A DNA stretch of 64,000 nucleotides. Source: Allium sativum. Lineage: Eukaryota; Streptophyta; Magnoliopsida; Asparagales; Amaryllidaceae. Location of the stretch: positions 566,602,577 to 566,666,576 of the forward strand of contig CM060915.1 in assembly GCA_030737875.1 (NCBI GenBank), written 5' to 3'. The notes under the pieces are model-generated. The model was not told the DNA's origin and searched no databases. It saw only the letters and a program-made list of their open reading frames with translations. Made by a program: the position numbers and the translations under genes. Below are positions 24,551 through 35,504 of this stretch, piece after piece (positions within the stretch are counted from its first letter, which is position 1; the number at the start of each line of letters is the position of its first letter).

Positions 24551-25144
24551 ATCCCCTGTCCCCGTATGCCCAACGGTCTAGATTTCCATGATCTCCACGT
24601 TTTGCAATTAAATCCCACGACAAATGAGGGATTTAACTGTCAAAGGTGAAAATTAGGAGACTGTGATTGGGTGAGCATACGGGGAACACCGAGAGATAGG
24701 GACAGAACAATTCACCCCCAATTGAACTATGAATAATACAATTACTTTATTCCTCTTCTTTACTTGTTCTACAATCATTATCTTTTCATAATTCTGATTC
24801 TCCTTGAAGGAAGGAGAGTGTCCTTAGTATTTCTTACCGAATTTACGGGTCAATATTTTTCTTAGAAAACATCCAAGGTATAACAGATTCAAAACAATGA
24901 TCGAGGAGGCATATTCACACCTTCAATTTTAACTCTGTTCAATATGACAATGGTGATCAAAATAAAAACAATGCAAAGATCAACCCATACATAATATTTT
25001 GTAAAATTTGTTGAAAAACTAAAAGCTCTACACTTCGAAAAAATATCTTACATCAGAGAAACAATTACTGTACTACAAATAACATGATTGTACTCCCCTC
25101 GTCCACTTGTTATACACATTATACACCGCAAAATAAATAGAACA
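24551..25144. other. Spacer with right part of the foldback unit
   Basis: 24556-24715 holds the remaining foldback sequence (CCCCGTATGC and GCATACGGGG inverted). The rest is AT-rich with no gene seen. Confidence 0.4.
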
Positions 25145-25782
25145 TGTTGAAATTGGTGATATGTAAATTACAATTTTGGGCAACAAATAATCTTACATAT
25201 TTTGTGGAGAGATTTGTTGCTAGATTTGGTGCTAGATTTGATGAAGAAATTTGGTGCTAGATTTTATGGAGAGATATTGATTGCTATATTTGTGGACATT
25301 TTTTGCAAGGATATTTGGTGCTTATCCAAATAGTTTTATAACATATATGAAGATAATTTGGATGCCAAGTTTTCTTAGGCATAAAGAAATTCTCTCTATA
25401 AAAAGGGCCAGCTAACATCTTCATTAGTTGTGGGTGAGAGCCACCAATGTGTGGCTGAGAGCCAACAAAAGTGATCATTTAGCTATTACAAATTGAGTCT
25501 TCTCCTTCAAATTTGTTAGCCATTAGATATTCTCTACCTATTTCTCAATAAGGTTATTGATTCAAGTTGTAATTGTTTGTAACGATAGTTGAGATCGATT
25601 GTAAACAATTTGTTATTAGTGAATCAATAAAGAGGGTGGTTGTGTGGAATATCGTGTGCTCATATTTCCGATATTATTTGTGTTGTTTTTTTTAATCAAA
25701 TTCATCTTCAAGTAATTGGGTGATAAAGATCCAATTTTTCTTGGTATTTTGTCAAGCTTCCGCTGCGCACAAAACCCCAACA
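25145..25782 (+). repeat. Copia LTR (638 bp)
   Basis: TGTTGAAATTGG ... CCCCAACA gives perfect TGTTG/CAACA ends. A TATA box (CTATAAAAAGG) lies at about 25396-25406, and a primer site follows directly. No matching 3' LTR is seen in the window. Confidence 0.85.
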
Positions 25783-25785
25783 GTT

Positions 25786-25797
25786 TGGTATCAGAGC
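25786..25797 (+). other. Primer-binding site (initiator Met-tRNA)
   Basis: TGGTATCAGAGC three bases after the LTR. A second, degenerate copy (TAGTATCAGAGC) lies about 30 bp downstream, apparently from a small local duplication. Confidence 0.9.
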
Positions 25798-26390
25798 GAT
25801 TCTCGCATAACAGTTTAGTATCAGAGCTCAGTTCATCGCTTAGCTTGGAGTGATTTTGGATTGAAGATTGTAGATGTCGGAGATGATGATGCTTTCATGG
25901 GCGGCTATTGTGGAGTAGGAGATTTTGAGAATATGGAATGAAGAACCTAGTCCGCAGCAAGGTGGAGATGTTGGTTTTGATCACTGTTAAAGATCCGTTG
26001 AGGATCATGTTATCGATTGTTGTCTTCACGTTGATAATTCTCGAGGGATCCATGTAGATGAAGAGGGATCAAATGGAAAACGTCGATAAAGAGGAGGTGT
26101 GATTGAGCCTGGAAATCAATTAGGTAATCTTGTGGCCTGATGAAATCAAGAAGGTGTGATTGAGCCTGTAATTCAATTAAGCCTGGACTTGAAGAGAAGA
26201 CATGATGGTTTTATTACCAAATTTGCATGTACTTACTTAGTTGACATGGAAAGTAGAATATGTTTTATTTCTTGCATGGCCGTCAGAACAATTTTCTGAA
26301 ATTGATTTATTCAAATAGGCATAGAATACATGTTGATTGAGACCAACTATCATGTAGAACTCCTTTATTCAAATATTCAAATATGAGGTT
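25798..26390 (+). mobile_element. Non-coding interior of the truncated copia element
   Basis: A short frame starts near 25874 but meets stops within 20 codons, and no gag, protease or RT motif is present. Small repeats (GGTGTGATTGAGCCTG) occur. This may be a non-autonomous or decayed element; its 3' end was not found. Confidence 0.5.
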
Positions 26391-26399
26391 TGAAGTCGA

Positions 26400-26831
26400 T
26401 TATTCACTGTATATATCAACTCTGTGTTGGAAGTAGGATGAGCATATATGACTCAAAATGAACAAACTTGAATCAACTATGTTTAACCCGTTCAGTCCAA
26501 TTTTGTTAGTTAATATAGCAAGGGATTTAATCTCATTAGCATCAATACTTCTCATAAGTGTGTTAATGCTATACCACTTAAAACTAAATATGAACATTTG
26601 TAGATGCATGCTCTTCAGTAATTCAATATCCCATAATTTTTGTACAAATAAAAATTGGAAAAAAATGAATAGGGTAAAATTGAGTAATATTTTGAAGTGG
26701 AAAATTAGTAACCCTATCATGAGAACATAAAATAGAGTGATTAGAATAAAACAAGTCAAGGCAAGAGGCATATTAACAAAAGGGAGGATGAGAATCTGAG
26801 ATAGCGCAGTCTCCTGGAAGAACTTTCCATT
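26400..26831. other. Unassigned AT-rich spacer
   Basis: Open frames of about 90-120 codons lie on both strands over the same bases. This is a mark of base composition, and no domain is recognisable. Confidence 0.5.
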
Positions 26832-27203
26832 TGAATTATCAACATTAATTCAAGTTGTGCTAGAATAGATTTCCTTCCTTCAAATAAAAAAGGCTAATTA
26901 CAAAACGAACATGGAAGGGTCAAAATGTAAGAAACAACACATTTTTGTCACATGCCATTTCAAATTTGTTTTCCTTGCAAAGCAAAAAAACTGAAATTAA
27001 TCGAGCAATTTAAAAGCTTCCTACTTGAGCAATTCAAATTATCAACATTCAAGTTGTGGTTGAACAGATTTCCTTCAAATAAGCTAATTACTAAACTTGG
27101 AATGAAACAACACATTTTTGTCACATGCTTTCAAATTTGTTTTCCTTGCAAAGAAAAAAAACTTGGAATGAAATTAATCAAGAAATTTAAAAGCTTCCTA
27201 CTT
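26832..27203. repeat. Tandem ~200-bp repeat upstream of the DMP gene
   Basis: Two diverged units. ATTATCAACATTAATTCAAG with the TTTGTCACATGCCATTTC and TTTAAAAGCTTCCTACTTG blocks (26835-27030) recurs at about 27036-27203. The repeat ends about 230 bp before the DMP start codon. Confidence 0.8.
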
Positions 27204-27434
27204 GGACCAGTTTAAATGTATGTATCCTGTAACTGGTTGGTTGACGTAATTAATCAAAACGTGCTTTAAAAAAATATAAAAAATACGCCAAACCATTCAA
27301 CCCATATTATATTCATCCATTTGATCTCTATGTAAAGGTTTAAATTTTAAAGTGAATGCATCTTAATTTAAACCAAAAACAAAGAAGTTTACAAAAACAA
27401 ATTTAATTTTTGAACTCATATAATACGTTCATTA

Positions 27435-28076
27435 ATGGCACAATCAGTAGGGACGATTCCATACACAGAGAGGAGTACTAGGAGAGAAATACTAGAAGAA
27501 CCTCTTGCTCCTCAACCCACAAAATCAAAAAGAGTAGTCGTAGACAAAACACTTGGAAGCGCAGCCAACTTAGTAAAGCTGCTGCCAAGCGGAACCCTGC
27601 TCGCATTCCCAGCAGTGGCTCCCTCCTTCGCAAACAAAGGCGAGTGCTATGCTTCCAACAGGGCCTTGGTGGGCATTCTCATCTTCCTCTGCTCCCTCAC
27701 CAGCCTCTTCTTTTCCATCACCAATTCCTTGAAAGGCCCTGATGGCAAAATATACTATGGGATCGCCACCTTCAAGGGCATGTACGTGCTCAACTACGAA
27801 GAGAAGGACCAGAAGTTTGGTGACCTGAAGAAGTACAGGTTGAGACTGTTGGACTAAGTGCATGCGTTTTTCACAATGCTTATATTTCAGTCCCTAGCCT
27901 TTGGTGACTCCGACGTGCAGAGGTGCCTCTTCAAGGGGGCGAGTCTGAATGTGGAGCAGCTGCTGAAGAATCTCCCGTTGGGGGCAGTCGTGTTGTCCGG
28001 GTTGGTCTTTATGACGTTTCCTACTAAGAGAAAGGGGATTGGCTACTGTGATTCCGAGCCTCATGCACACCAGTGA
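27435..28076 (+). pseudogene. DUF679 (DMP-family) membrane protein gene with in-frame stop
   Basis: Intronless 213-codon frame beginning MAQSVGTIPYTE. DMP proteins are plant endomembrane/plasma-membrane proteins with four transmembrane segments, linked to membrane remodelling, senescence and, for some members, gamete fusion. Visible are the DMP signature LVKLLPSGTLLAF (about residues 47-59), a membrane segment at 76-99, DGKIYYGIATFKGMYV, the KKYRLRLLD block, then VHAFF, DSDVQRC, LLKNLPLGAVVLSGLVFMTF and the terminal FPTKRKGIGY motif. The stop TAA at 27855-27857 replaces the residue between RLLD and VHAFF, where the family usually has Phe or Tyr. Frame and similarity continue unbroken after it. 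A protein ending there would keep two of four membrane segments. Start chosen at the first ATG, which fits the family's short variable N-terminus. The DMP subgroup was not assigned. Confidence 0.9.
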
Positions 28077-28676
28077 TCTCACTGGAAGTTGTTATATGTT
28101 TCATATTTGATGTGTTAAATATAAATTTGATTAATTTTGTTTACCATTCCTTTATTATCTCTAATATATGCATAATTTTGTTAAACAAAAATACATAGTT
28201 TTAAAATTATGTTTAAGCATCTAGGTATTATTGTTGCTTATGAATGGTTGAATTTCAATTTTTTTTAAGATAGACAATTTTGTTGGTTAAAACCAATCAT
28301 TTTCAACAAAATTTATGTAACTTTAATTGCAAACGACCACATTTAACTAAAAAAAATTATGTGCTTTCATAGACATTTAACACTATAAAATAATCAGTTA
28401 TAATTTGACAATTTTTATAAGAACAGAAAAATAATGTAAATGTACTCTTAGTTCTACTTAAAAATCCTACTTAAATTGACTCACCATGCCACAAATTTTT
28501 TTATTTATCGCTTCGACATCCATGTCAACTCTCTATGGTCAAATTTCAATAATTCATAATATTCAAAAAAAAATCTAATGGAGAACTCAAAGTTGTCTAA
28601 AAGAGAAATTTAGAAAAATCAAGGGAAATTGAGAAAAATTAAAAGAATATGAGGATCAAAGAATGTTCTAAAAAGT
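28077..28676. other. Downstream spacer of the DMP gene
   Basis: AT-rich, with no open frame of note. The presumed 3' UTR of the DMP gene lies at its start. Confidence 0.5.
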
Positions 28677-28903
28677 GTTGTGAATCATGTGATTGAACAT
28701 TTCTTCACATTCAGTTAGATTTTATACTACTGTAAAAAAATGTGGAGAGAACTATGTCGTTAGCAAGCAAGCAAATTTAAAAAGTTAGAAAGAAAAATAA
28801 TGTTTATTCCATTCTTCATAAAATTTTAACCTCCCTTTCTTTTCTTTTTTCTGTCTTTTTTGCAAATTAGTTATTACTTCTTCTTATAATTTTTTTTCCA
28901 ACA
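28677..28903 (+). repeat. Candidate 5' LTR of the outermost copia (element B)
   Basis: TGTTGTGAATCATG ... TTTTCCAACA, followed by AATATTAGAGC, a decayed Met-tRNA primer site (TGGTATCAGAGC in intact elements). The right edge is well placed by the primer site. The left edge is only a guess because no second copy is visible. Confidence 0.45.
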
Positions 28904-28919
28904 TCAATATTAGAGCTAG

Positions 28920-29322
28920 GTTATTAATCAAGAAAGATGGCAAGCTGAACGAATCCTTGTCAAGTTCCTTTGCTGAAGAAAGACAATTATGCTAATTGGA
29001 GCAGTAGTATGAAGGCGCTTCTTGGATTGTAAGGTGCATGAGATATCATACAAATTAGTTATAAAGAGCCCATCAATATTTCCATTTTTTTCCCCAAATT
29101 AAAAAGGATAATTTAAAGATGGACCAAAAGCCCGTTATGCTCATTTATCAACCATTGGATGATGTTATGTTAGGGAGTGCAGTTGATTCACAAATTAGTT
29201 AGAAAGAAAGGGAATTTGGCTAATGCTTTTCAGGGAATTGACAAAATGAAGAAATTCAGATTAAAAATTATGCGACGTGAGTTTGAACTTTTACAACGAA
29301 ATCATCTTAACCGATTGATAAA
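28920..29322 (+). pseudogene. Copia gag N-terminal part (element B), split by insertion
   Basis: Fragmented frames read VPLLKKDNYANWSSSMKALLG, then a region matching the gag alpha-helical part, ending in REFELLQ-type sequence. The reading continues at 52056 (IDKLFSQVLSTVN), matching the family's IDDYFSRVLTxVN motif, once the insertion 29323-52050 and one ATAAA copy are removed. Many stops. This is the outermost layer of the nest. Confidence 0.8.
29318..29322. repeat. Target-site duplication ATAAA (copia A, left)
   Basis: ATAAA at 29318-29322 is repeated at 52051-52055, flanking the second copia element. Confidence 0.85.
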
Positions 29323-29638
29323 TATTAGAAGTTTCTAGAATTTTCTAAGAAATTTGTATTCATAAACATCTAAAAGACTTTGTTTTAGACTATTCTAATT
29401 ATATATATATTTGTAACTATAATTAAGCAAGAATTGTCCAGAACATCCAGAAAGATCATTGTAAAACAAATGAAGAAAATTCTAGAAGTCTGTAGCATCA
29501 ACCATAGCTCCTTATAAATACTAAGCTTTGGTTGAGTAGCAATTGTAGCAACAAAAACAAAGAAAATCACAAGACTTCAATATTTTTCAAAAAATATTTA
29601 AAAAACGTGTCAAAAAACAAAAAACGGTCACTACATCA
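29323..29638 (+). repeat. Copia A 5' LTR
   Basis: Aligns to 51732-52050 through blocks such as TTTCTAAGAAAYTTGTATTC, CTATTCTAATTATAT and AACAACAAAAACAAAGAAAA. The last ~65 bp are more diverged. Its end (ACATCA) is set by the equal length and the target duplication. Confidence 0.82.
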
Positions 29639-29649
29639 AGACAAGTATA

Positions 29650-29771
29650 AGTGATAGAGGCCAGGATTACGCCTTTGATGAATTCAACAAATTTAGTGAA
29701 GATGAAGGGATGAAGCACCAGCTCACTACTGGATATGCGCCAGAACAAATTGGTGTATCTGAAAGGAAGAA
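29650..29771 (+). pseudogene. Copia A integrase fragment, 5' of the insertion
   Basis: Reads EFNKFSEDEGMKHQLTTGYA and then PEQIGVSERK. This is the copia integrase core near the catalytic Glu region. The frame resumes at 49640 as KKTVMEAARAMLLKKGLPKK when the AAGAA duplication is counted once. Confidence 0.9.
29767..29771. repeat. Target-site duplication AAGAA (gypsy, left)
   Basis: AAGAA at 29767-29771 and at 49635-49639. Confidence 0.96.
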
Positions 29772-30185
29772 TGAAACACCCCACCTCCGTTAGGGTCACT
29801 CTCAAAGGGAATGCCCTAATTTTGGTGGAGGTTTATAAGTATAAGTCACAGATACACAAGACAGATATAAATACATATATTTTTGAACAGCGGGAAACAA
29901 CAACTTTTATTTCATCAAAATACATGTTACACAAATCATGCCATAATTGTCTTACAATACTTCCAAAAACATTACATTTTCATAACTGTCATGATTTCAT
30001 AACTTAAAGAAGCATAAAAACATAAGTAAACTGCATAAGTCCCCATAATTGCTATCCAAAGCCATAGTCCAAAACGAAAGAGATCCAAGCAATACATTCT
30101 TTCTCTTCAAGTTGGATGTGAAAACTGGTCAAGCTGCGGTATTCCCTCCCTGTGGACCTTGGGGGGGGGGGGGGGGGGGAACGAA
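29772..30185 (-). repeat. Gypsy 3' LTR, distal part (interrupted)
   Basis: Matches 46496-46907 of the 5' LTR. It carries a run of 19 G at 30161-30179, where the 5' LTR has only short G runs. It continues after the CACTA element at 38586. Confidence 0.93.
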
Positions 30186-30479
30186 CACTACAAGAAAAAC
30201 CGAGATTAGAGACATATTTTTAGCAGCGGAAAATTCCATCGCTAATTAGTGGCGGATTTCCATGTGATCTGCAAGGGATAATTTTTTAAATTTTTAACTT
30301 TTTTTTCTTTTATTTATTACCGTCGTTTTCTGCCATCCCTCACTAAGCCGTTGCAAATTGCGTCAAATTACCGACGGAAAATTTTCTGCCGCTATTTTCC
30401 GCTGCAAATCCAGGCAGAATACCGACGAATATTTATCGAAGCTATTTTGCAGCAGAATTCCAACAGATTTGCAAGAGAT

Positions 30480-31440
30480 ATATCAGTTTGCTATAATAAT
30501 TCATAATAAAATTTAATGCTTATGAAATGATATCTAGTATTCAATAATTAATTTTAAATAATTGTATTTAATAATTACAGTTGATAATTATAGTTGATAA
30601 TTATATTTTATATTTCGAAAAATTTAAAAATCTGAAATCATTTTGAATAAATTTGAAATATCGTAAAGTTTATAAAATTATTTGACATGAAATAACCAAA
30701 ATTTCCACCTTATCAATAAAAATTAATGTTGATAATGAATAACTAATAATTGCTATTAATAATTAGGAAGTATAACTATGTTTAATAATTACTATTTAAT
30801 AATTGATTAATAAGTATTTGTTGATAATTAAGAAGTAATATTTGTTATTAGTATTTAATATTTAATTGTTATAGCTAATAATTATATCAAATAACCAATA
30901 TTTCAAGAAGTTTAAAATTTTCTGAACTAAGTTTTTAAATATTAATAAAAATTTGAATTTTTATTAATTAATAAAAAAAATTAATATACTTTATAAAGTA
31001 TTCAAAATTTCAGAAAACTCTTTAGTTCCTTTTTTTGCGATTAAGCAATAAATTTTCTGTTTATTTATTACGGTAATTGAACTTCAAAGTTGGAATGAAT
31101 ACTTAAATGACTTAACTAACTTGATCTATATAATAAAACATCACTGATTTTAATTGTCCAGATTGGTTAACAAAAATAATATCATGTATGTGTAGATTTT
31201 TTTTAAATACAACAAGTTGTACAAAACTATTAAAAATTAGTATCAATAATTATTATTCAGTGACTAATAATTAATTTAATTATTAAAAAGTACAAAATAA
31301 TAGTTTTAAATATGAAACGATAAATATTAATAATCACTACTAATAAATAAATTGTTATAGATGCCTAATAATCATTTTGTTTGCTCATTATTATATTACG
31401 TTAATAATTACAATAATGATTAACTAGTATAACCACATAA
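30480..31440. repeat. TAATAATTA-rich interior of the CACTA element
   Basis: Same class of AT-rich DNA as 12727-13593 and 16720-16970. No gene. Confidence 0.7.
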
Positions 31441-31619
31441 CGGTGGGAAAACCGACTTTGTAATGCTAAAAGATAAAAGAATTTATTTTTCTCATGTTTT
31501 TTAATTCTTTAAAACTACACATGAATCACAGTATATAGAAGAAAAATTACATATATTATTAAAAACTTAAAATAATTATTTTAAGAAATCACACAAACGA
31601 AAATATTTAGTACAAAAAA

Positions 31620-32872
31620 TTACATTAAGATCATGCAAATAACCAAAACTTAAAATATAATAGAAATAAATTTATTTTAATTTTTATAAATTTATTATTT
31701 AAAACATATCAATAGATTATATACATAAAGAAATGCATAAAATAAATCAATTAATACAACGACTATATTTAGTAAGAGAGCATAATGAGTTATCAAAAAA
31801 GGAATTCAATATTCAATCTAAAAGTGAATGAAAGATGATAGTATCATACCTCTTTCTTATATAATAATAGATTTTTTTAAAAAAACCAGTAGATTATATA
31901 CATACAGAAATGTATAAAAATATAATTAATTAAGTGACTATATTTAGTAAGAGAGCATAATGAGTTATAAAAAAAAAGGAAATAGAATATTGTTAGAATA
32001 TCAATAGGATTATAGGGAAAATAATATTTGATTTGATTGCTTTGAAATTAGTTAATGGCAATGAGAGTAATTCCATAACTACATCAATCAAGGACTACGG
32101 TTGATGCCTTTTTAATGAAGGGGTTAAGATCAATATATTTGAATGCAGCAAAATTACATTAAGATCATGCAAATAACCAAAACTTAAAAATAATAGAAAT
32201 AAATTTATTTTAATTTTTGTTTGGTAAATAAACGATAGCTATATTTAAAAATTAGAAATATTAACTAAAATTTCTTTGGAAGGAATCTTTAAGAAGATTA
32301 AGTCCTTGATTGACTTTTTGGTCATATGAAATTGAAAAGGATGAAGAGAAAACACAGGTAAGAGTAGCTCTTAGAATGTTGTCCATTACATAATAAGATA
32401 CGATTAATTGCTAATTTAATGATGCAGAGTTGTGAAATAATGAAATTTTATTTTGAGACCTAAATGGAAAATGTGCTAAGAATTAAGGAGAATTCACTAT
32501 TCAACGTAAAATTACATATGAGAGATGAGAATAACTACATAATAAATGGAAAATGTGCTAAGTATCATACCTCTTTCTTATATAGTAATAGATTTTTTTA
32601 AAATACCAGTAGATTATATACATACGGAAATGTATAAAAATATAATTAATTAAGTGACTATATTTAGTAAGAGAGCATAATGAGTTATAAAAAAGGAAAC
32701 AGAATATTGTTAGAATATCAATAGGATTATAGGAAAAAATATTTGATTTGATTACTTTGAAATTAGTTAATGGCAATGAAAGTAATTCCATAACTACATC
32801 AATCAAGGACTGCGGTTGATGCTTTTTTAATGGAGGGGTTAAAATCAATATATTTGAATGCAGCAAAATTAC
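31620..32872. repeat. Internal direct repeats of the CACTA element
   Basis: A ~310-bp block at 31842-32152 recurs at 32563-32872 (offset 721 bp), with a partial third copy near 31690-31800. A related piece (AAGATCATGCAAATAACCAA) occurs at 31628 and 32160. Confidence 0.9.
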
Positions 32873-32963
32873 CGATTGGAAATACAACTTGAAAGTTTAA
32901 TCTGGGAAACTTTTCAATCAATTTAACATGGTTAAAGACAGTAAACTGAAAACGTAGGCTCCA

Positions 32964-33095
32964 TCACCAAAAAATTTGGCTCCTAAACCGAAAATTTTGG
33001 CTCCAGGAATTAGAATTGTTGGCTCCTTCTTGAAAATTTCGGCTCTTAAACTGAAAATTTCGGCTCCACTGTAGTTTTATTTGGCTCCTGCCAAA
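32964..33095. repeat. Short TTGGCTCC/AAAATTTCGGCTC repeat
   Basis: Six or so copies of a 22-28-bp unit with GGCTCC spaced along the DNA. An open frame crosses it on the minus strand but is simply the repeat read as protein (SRNFQ-like periodicity). Confidence 0.75.
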
Positions 33096-33829
33096 AAATT
33101 TAAGGGTCCTACTTCTGCTAATTTTTTCTTTTTTCTTTTTTCCCCTCTTTCTCAAATCCTTACTCGTTAATTCCTAGATCTATATCTCTCTTCTCCATCG
33201 CAGTTTAGATCTTATCGTCTCTATGTTTTTTTATTCTTCTAAATTCCAAGGTAGTTCCCTCCGCCACCCGACTTATTAATACTCAAAGCTCAATCGTTAA
33301 TGACCAAGCAAGAGTAGCGGCGTTCGATTTTCAGATGATGAGGCGATGTTGGCAGCGAATTTGGTATGGTGCAACAGCTTCATATTTGGTGAGGTGATTT
33401 CACAACCAAAGATTTTCTACAAATAGAGCACTGTTAGGTCAGATTCAGGCGACGCTGGTATTTATTCCTTTTACCGTCACGAACTAAATCAGAAATTGGT
33501 ATTTCACTAGTTTTTATTTGTTGCTTCTTGTTTCTTTTAACGTTGTTAATAGATTTATAATATGAACAACGGTTTCGAAATGTACTGATATGTATTGATA
33601 ATACAATGTTTCTCTATACAAGTCATAAGATGATTAAAAAAAAATGATAAAGCCAGATCTTGGCCATGCAGAAAAATGGGTCCTCCGCGGTGCCTTTGAT
33701 GATGATGAGAACCCTTACCTTTCCTTACATTTGCGCCTGTACATTTGGTATGTCATATTGTATTTATTTGTTCCTTTACATTTGGTATGTCATATTACAT
33801 TTATGCCTGTACAAATGGTTCTTTTGATG
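33096..33829. other. CACTA interior, unassigned
   Basis: A leader-like, T/C-rich stretch (33125-33260) is followed by mixed sequence. It could be captured host DNA, but no exon is recognisable. Confidence 0.35.
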
Positions 33830-33834
33830 ACAGT
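33830..33834. repeat. Target-site duplication ACAGT (solo LTR, left)
   Basis: ACAGT at 33830-33834 and 36830-36834. Confidence 0.95.
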
Positions 33835-34084
33835 TGTAACACCCCGTATGTTGAATAACTAGCTATAATATAAAACAGGGCAGAATTAAATTTAAAAATC
33901 TCAATCATGGGAAACGGGCTATGCCATTGCGTTCGTCTCGGAAAAATACGCGAAATAGAGTCCGAGTTTTCGAAAATCGGAGTCCATATGACCCAGATAA
34001 GGCCCAAAGAAGTTTTCAGAAATTAAAATTCAGATTTAAAAACAAAATTTTCAATTTTCAGAAGTGGCGGGAAAAATCCCGCCA

Positions 34085-34205
34085 GACGCAGGGGGTCGAC
34101 CTGGGGGTCGACTGGGGAGTCGACCTCCCCCCCCAGGTCGACTGGGGAGTCGACCCTAGGGTCGACCTGGGGGTCGACCTCCCTGGTCGAGCCCAGGTCA
34201 CCTGG
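34085..34205. repeat. GTCGAC-rich palindromic repeat (solo LTR)
   Basis: Seven GTCGAC sites in about 100 bp embedded in G/C runs. It is the counterpart of the 31-bp units at 40940-41065 and 49258-49352. Confidence 0.9.
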
Positions 34206-34559
34206 GTGCACCAACTTGTCTTTTGGGCTGTGTTTAAGTGGCTAGGACGTGATCTGACGGCTCTAATCTGATTTAGGGTTAATCTAATGGCCTAAAACAC
34301 CTAACTACTCTATAAATACACCCTAAGACTACCCTAATTCATACTAAAAATAGATACAATGCCGTCATGCCGTCAAAATGCAACTTGAAGGAGCCTCCAC
34401 CAATTTGTAGAAGAAGACAGCATCTCAAATCAATCTCTAATCAACTTTAGCAACTTAATCTTCTTCTTAGGAGTGCTAATCAACAAGTTGTGAGTTTTCT
34501 ATAGCCTTAATGACCAATTATTGAAATGATTATGATAGGATATAATGAGGTTATGGCTA

Positions 34560-35170
34560 TGAATGTGGATCAATGCATGTTACGCAAGTTATATGCTATG
34601 TGTTAATGATGTTATGCATGTTATGCAAGTTATATGCTATGTGTTCATGATGTTATGCAAGTTATGCAAGTCATATGCTACATGTTCATGATGTTATGCA
34701 AGTTATGCAAGTCATATGCTATGTGTTTGTGATGTTATGCAAGTTATGCAAGTCATATGAGAAACATTGATCCATTATGACACCATGATATGCAAGTTTG
34801 GTGTATGATTATATGCAAGTTCATATATGATATGTTATGCAAGTTTGGTGTATGATTATATGCAAGTCCATATATGACATGTTATGCAAGTTTGGTGTTT
34901 GATGATATGCAAGTAACATGTGCAAGTTTACACCTTAGTATGATATGCATACATATGCAAGTTAACCCCTTTGTATGTCATACATACATATGCAAGTTTA
35001 CCTCTTTGTATGACATGAATAACTTATGCAAGTTAACCTCTTTATGACATATGTGATTCATGCAAGTTTGGGTTGATTATTTATGCTAGTTGGGTTTGAT
35101 GCTATATGCATGTTGACACCTTTAAACCCATGTTGATGCTAATGTGTTATGCAAGTTGAACCCATTGTAA
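34560..35170. repeat. TTATGCAAGT-rich array (solo LTR)
   Basis: The word ATGCAAGT appears more than 20 times. First come ~50-bp units (GATGTTATGCAAGTTATGCA ...), then ~55-bp units (ATGCAAGTTTGGTGTATGAT ...), then looser copies. The array lies in the presumed transcribed part of the LTR. Confidence 0.9.
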
Positions 35171-35380
35171 TTGTGATGAATCTTCCCTTTTATGTCATGT
35201 TAGCGAATTACGTGGGGAACGATGGGGTTAATATACATGTTAATGAAATGGTGTGAAGTTGGTATGATTATGCATACCATAAAGTGATGGACATAATTGA
35301 GTCAATTATGTACATCGTTAAAATTGGAATTAATTAGGGAAAATTAATTCGGGGGTGATTAATTAGGTATAATTAATCGA

Positions 35381-35480
35381 CTAAGACACGAGGTTGGACC
35401 CTTTTGTAGCATAAGACTGCCCGGAACCGACCGGCAAATCCAGCGGCTACAAATGATTGGCCCAATGTGAGAGGTCTTAG
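35381..35480 (+). ncRNA. Three-tier hairpin H1 in the solo LTR
   Basis: Stems read from outside in: CTAAGAC/GTCTTAG (35381, 35474), TTGGACC/GGCCCAA (one mismatch), TTTGTAGC/GCTACAAA (35403, 35446). The loop carries CTGCCCGGAACCGACCGG. It lies in the presumed R/U5 RNA. Role unknown. Confidence 0.75.
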
Positions 35481-35504
35481 GCACAAACTATATACGTGAC
35501 AAGT

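Noticed and set aside
26400..26771. Overlapping 90-123-codon frames on both strands
   Set aside because: Frames on opposite strands over the same AT-rich DNA, hydrophobic by composition; nothing recognisable.
33921..34271. 116-codon frame with a DLGVDWGVDLPPQVDWG repeat
   Set aside because: It is the GTCGAC-rich LTR minisatellite read as protein; the same repeat gives frames on both strands in all three LTRs.
34560..35170. CRISPR-like array
   Set aside because: Repeats are degenerate, spacers are themselves repeats, and the context is a plant LTR; it is a tandem minisatellite.
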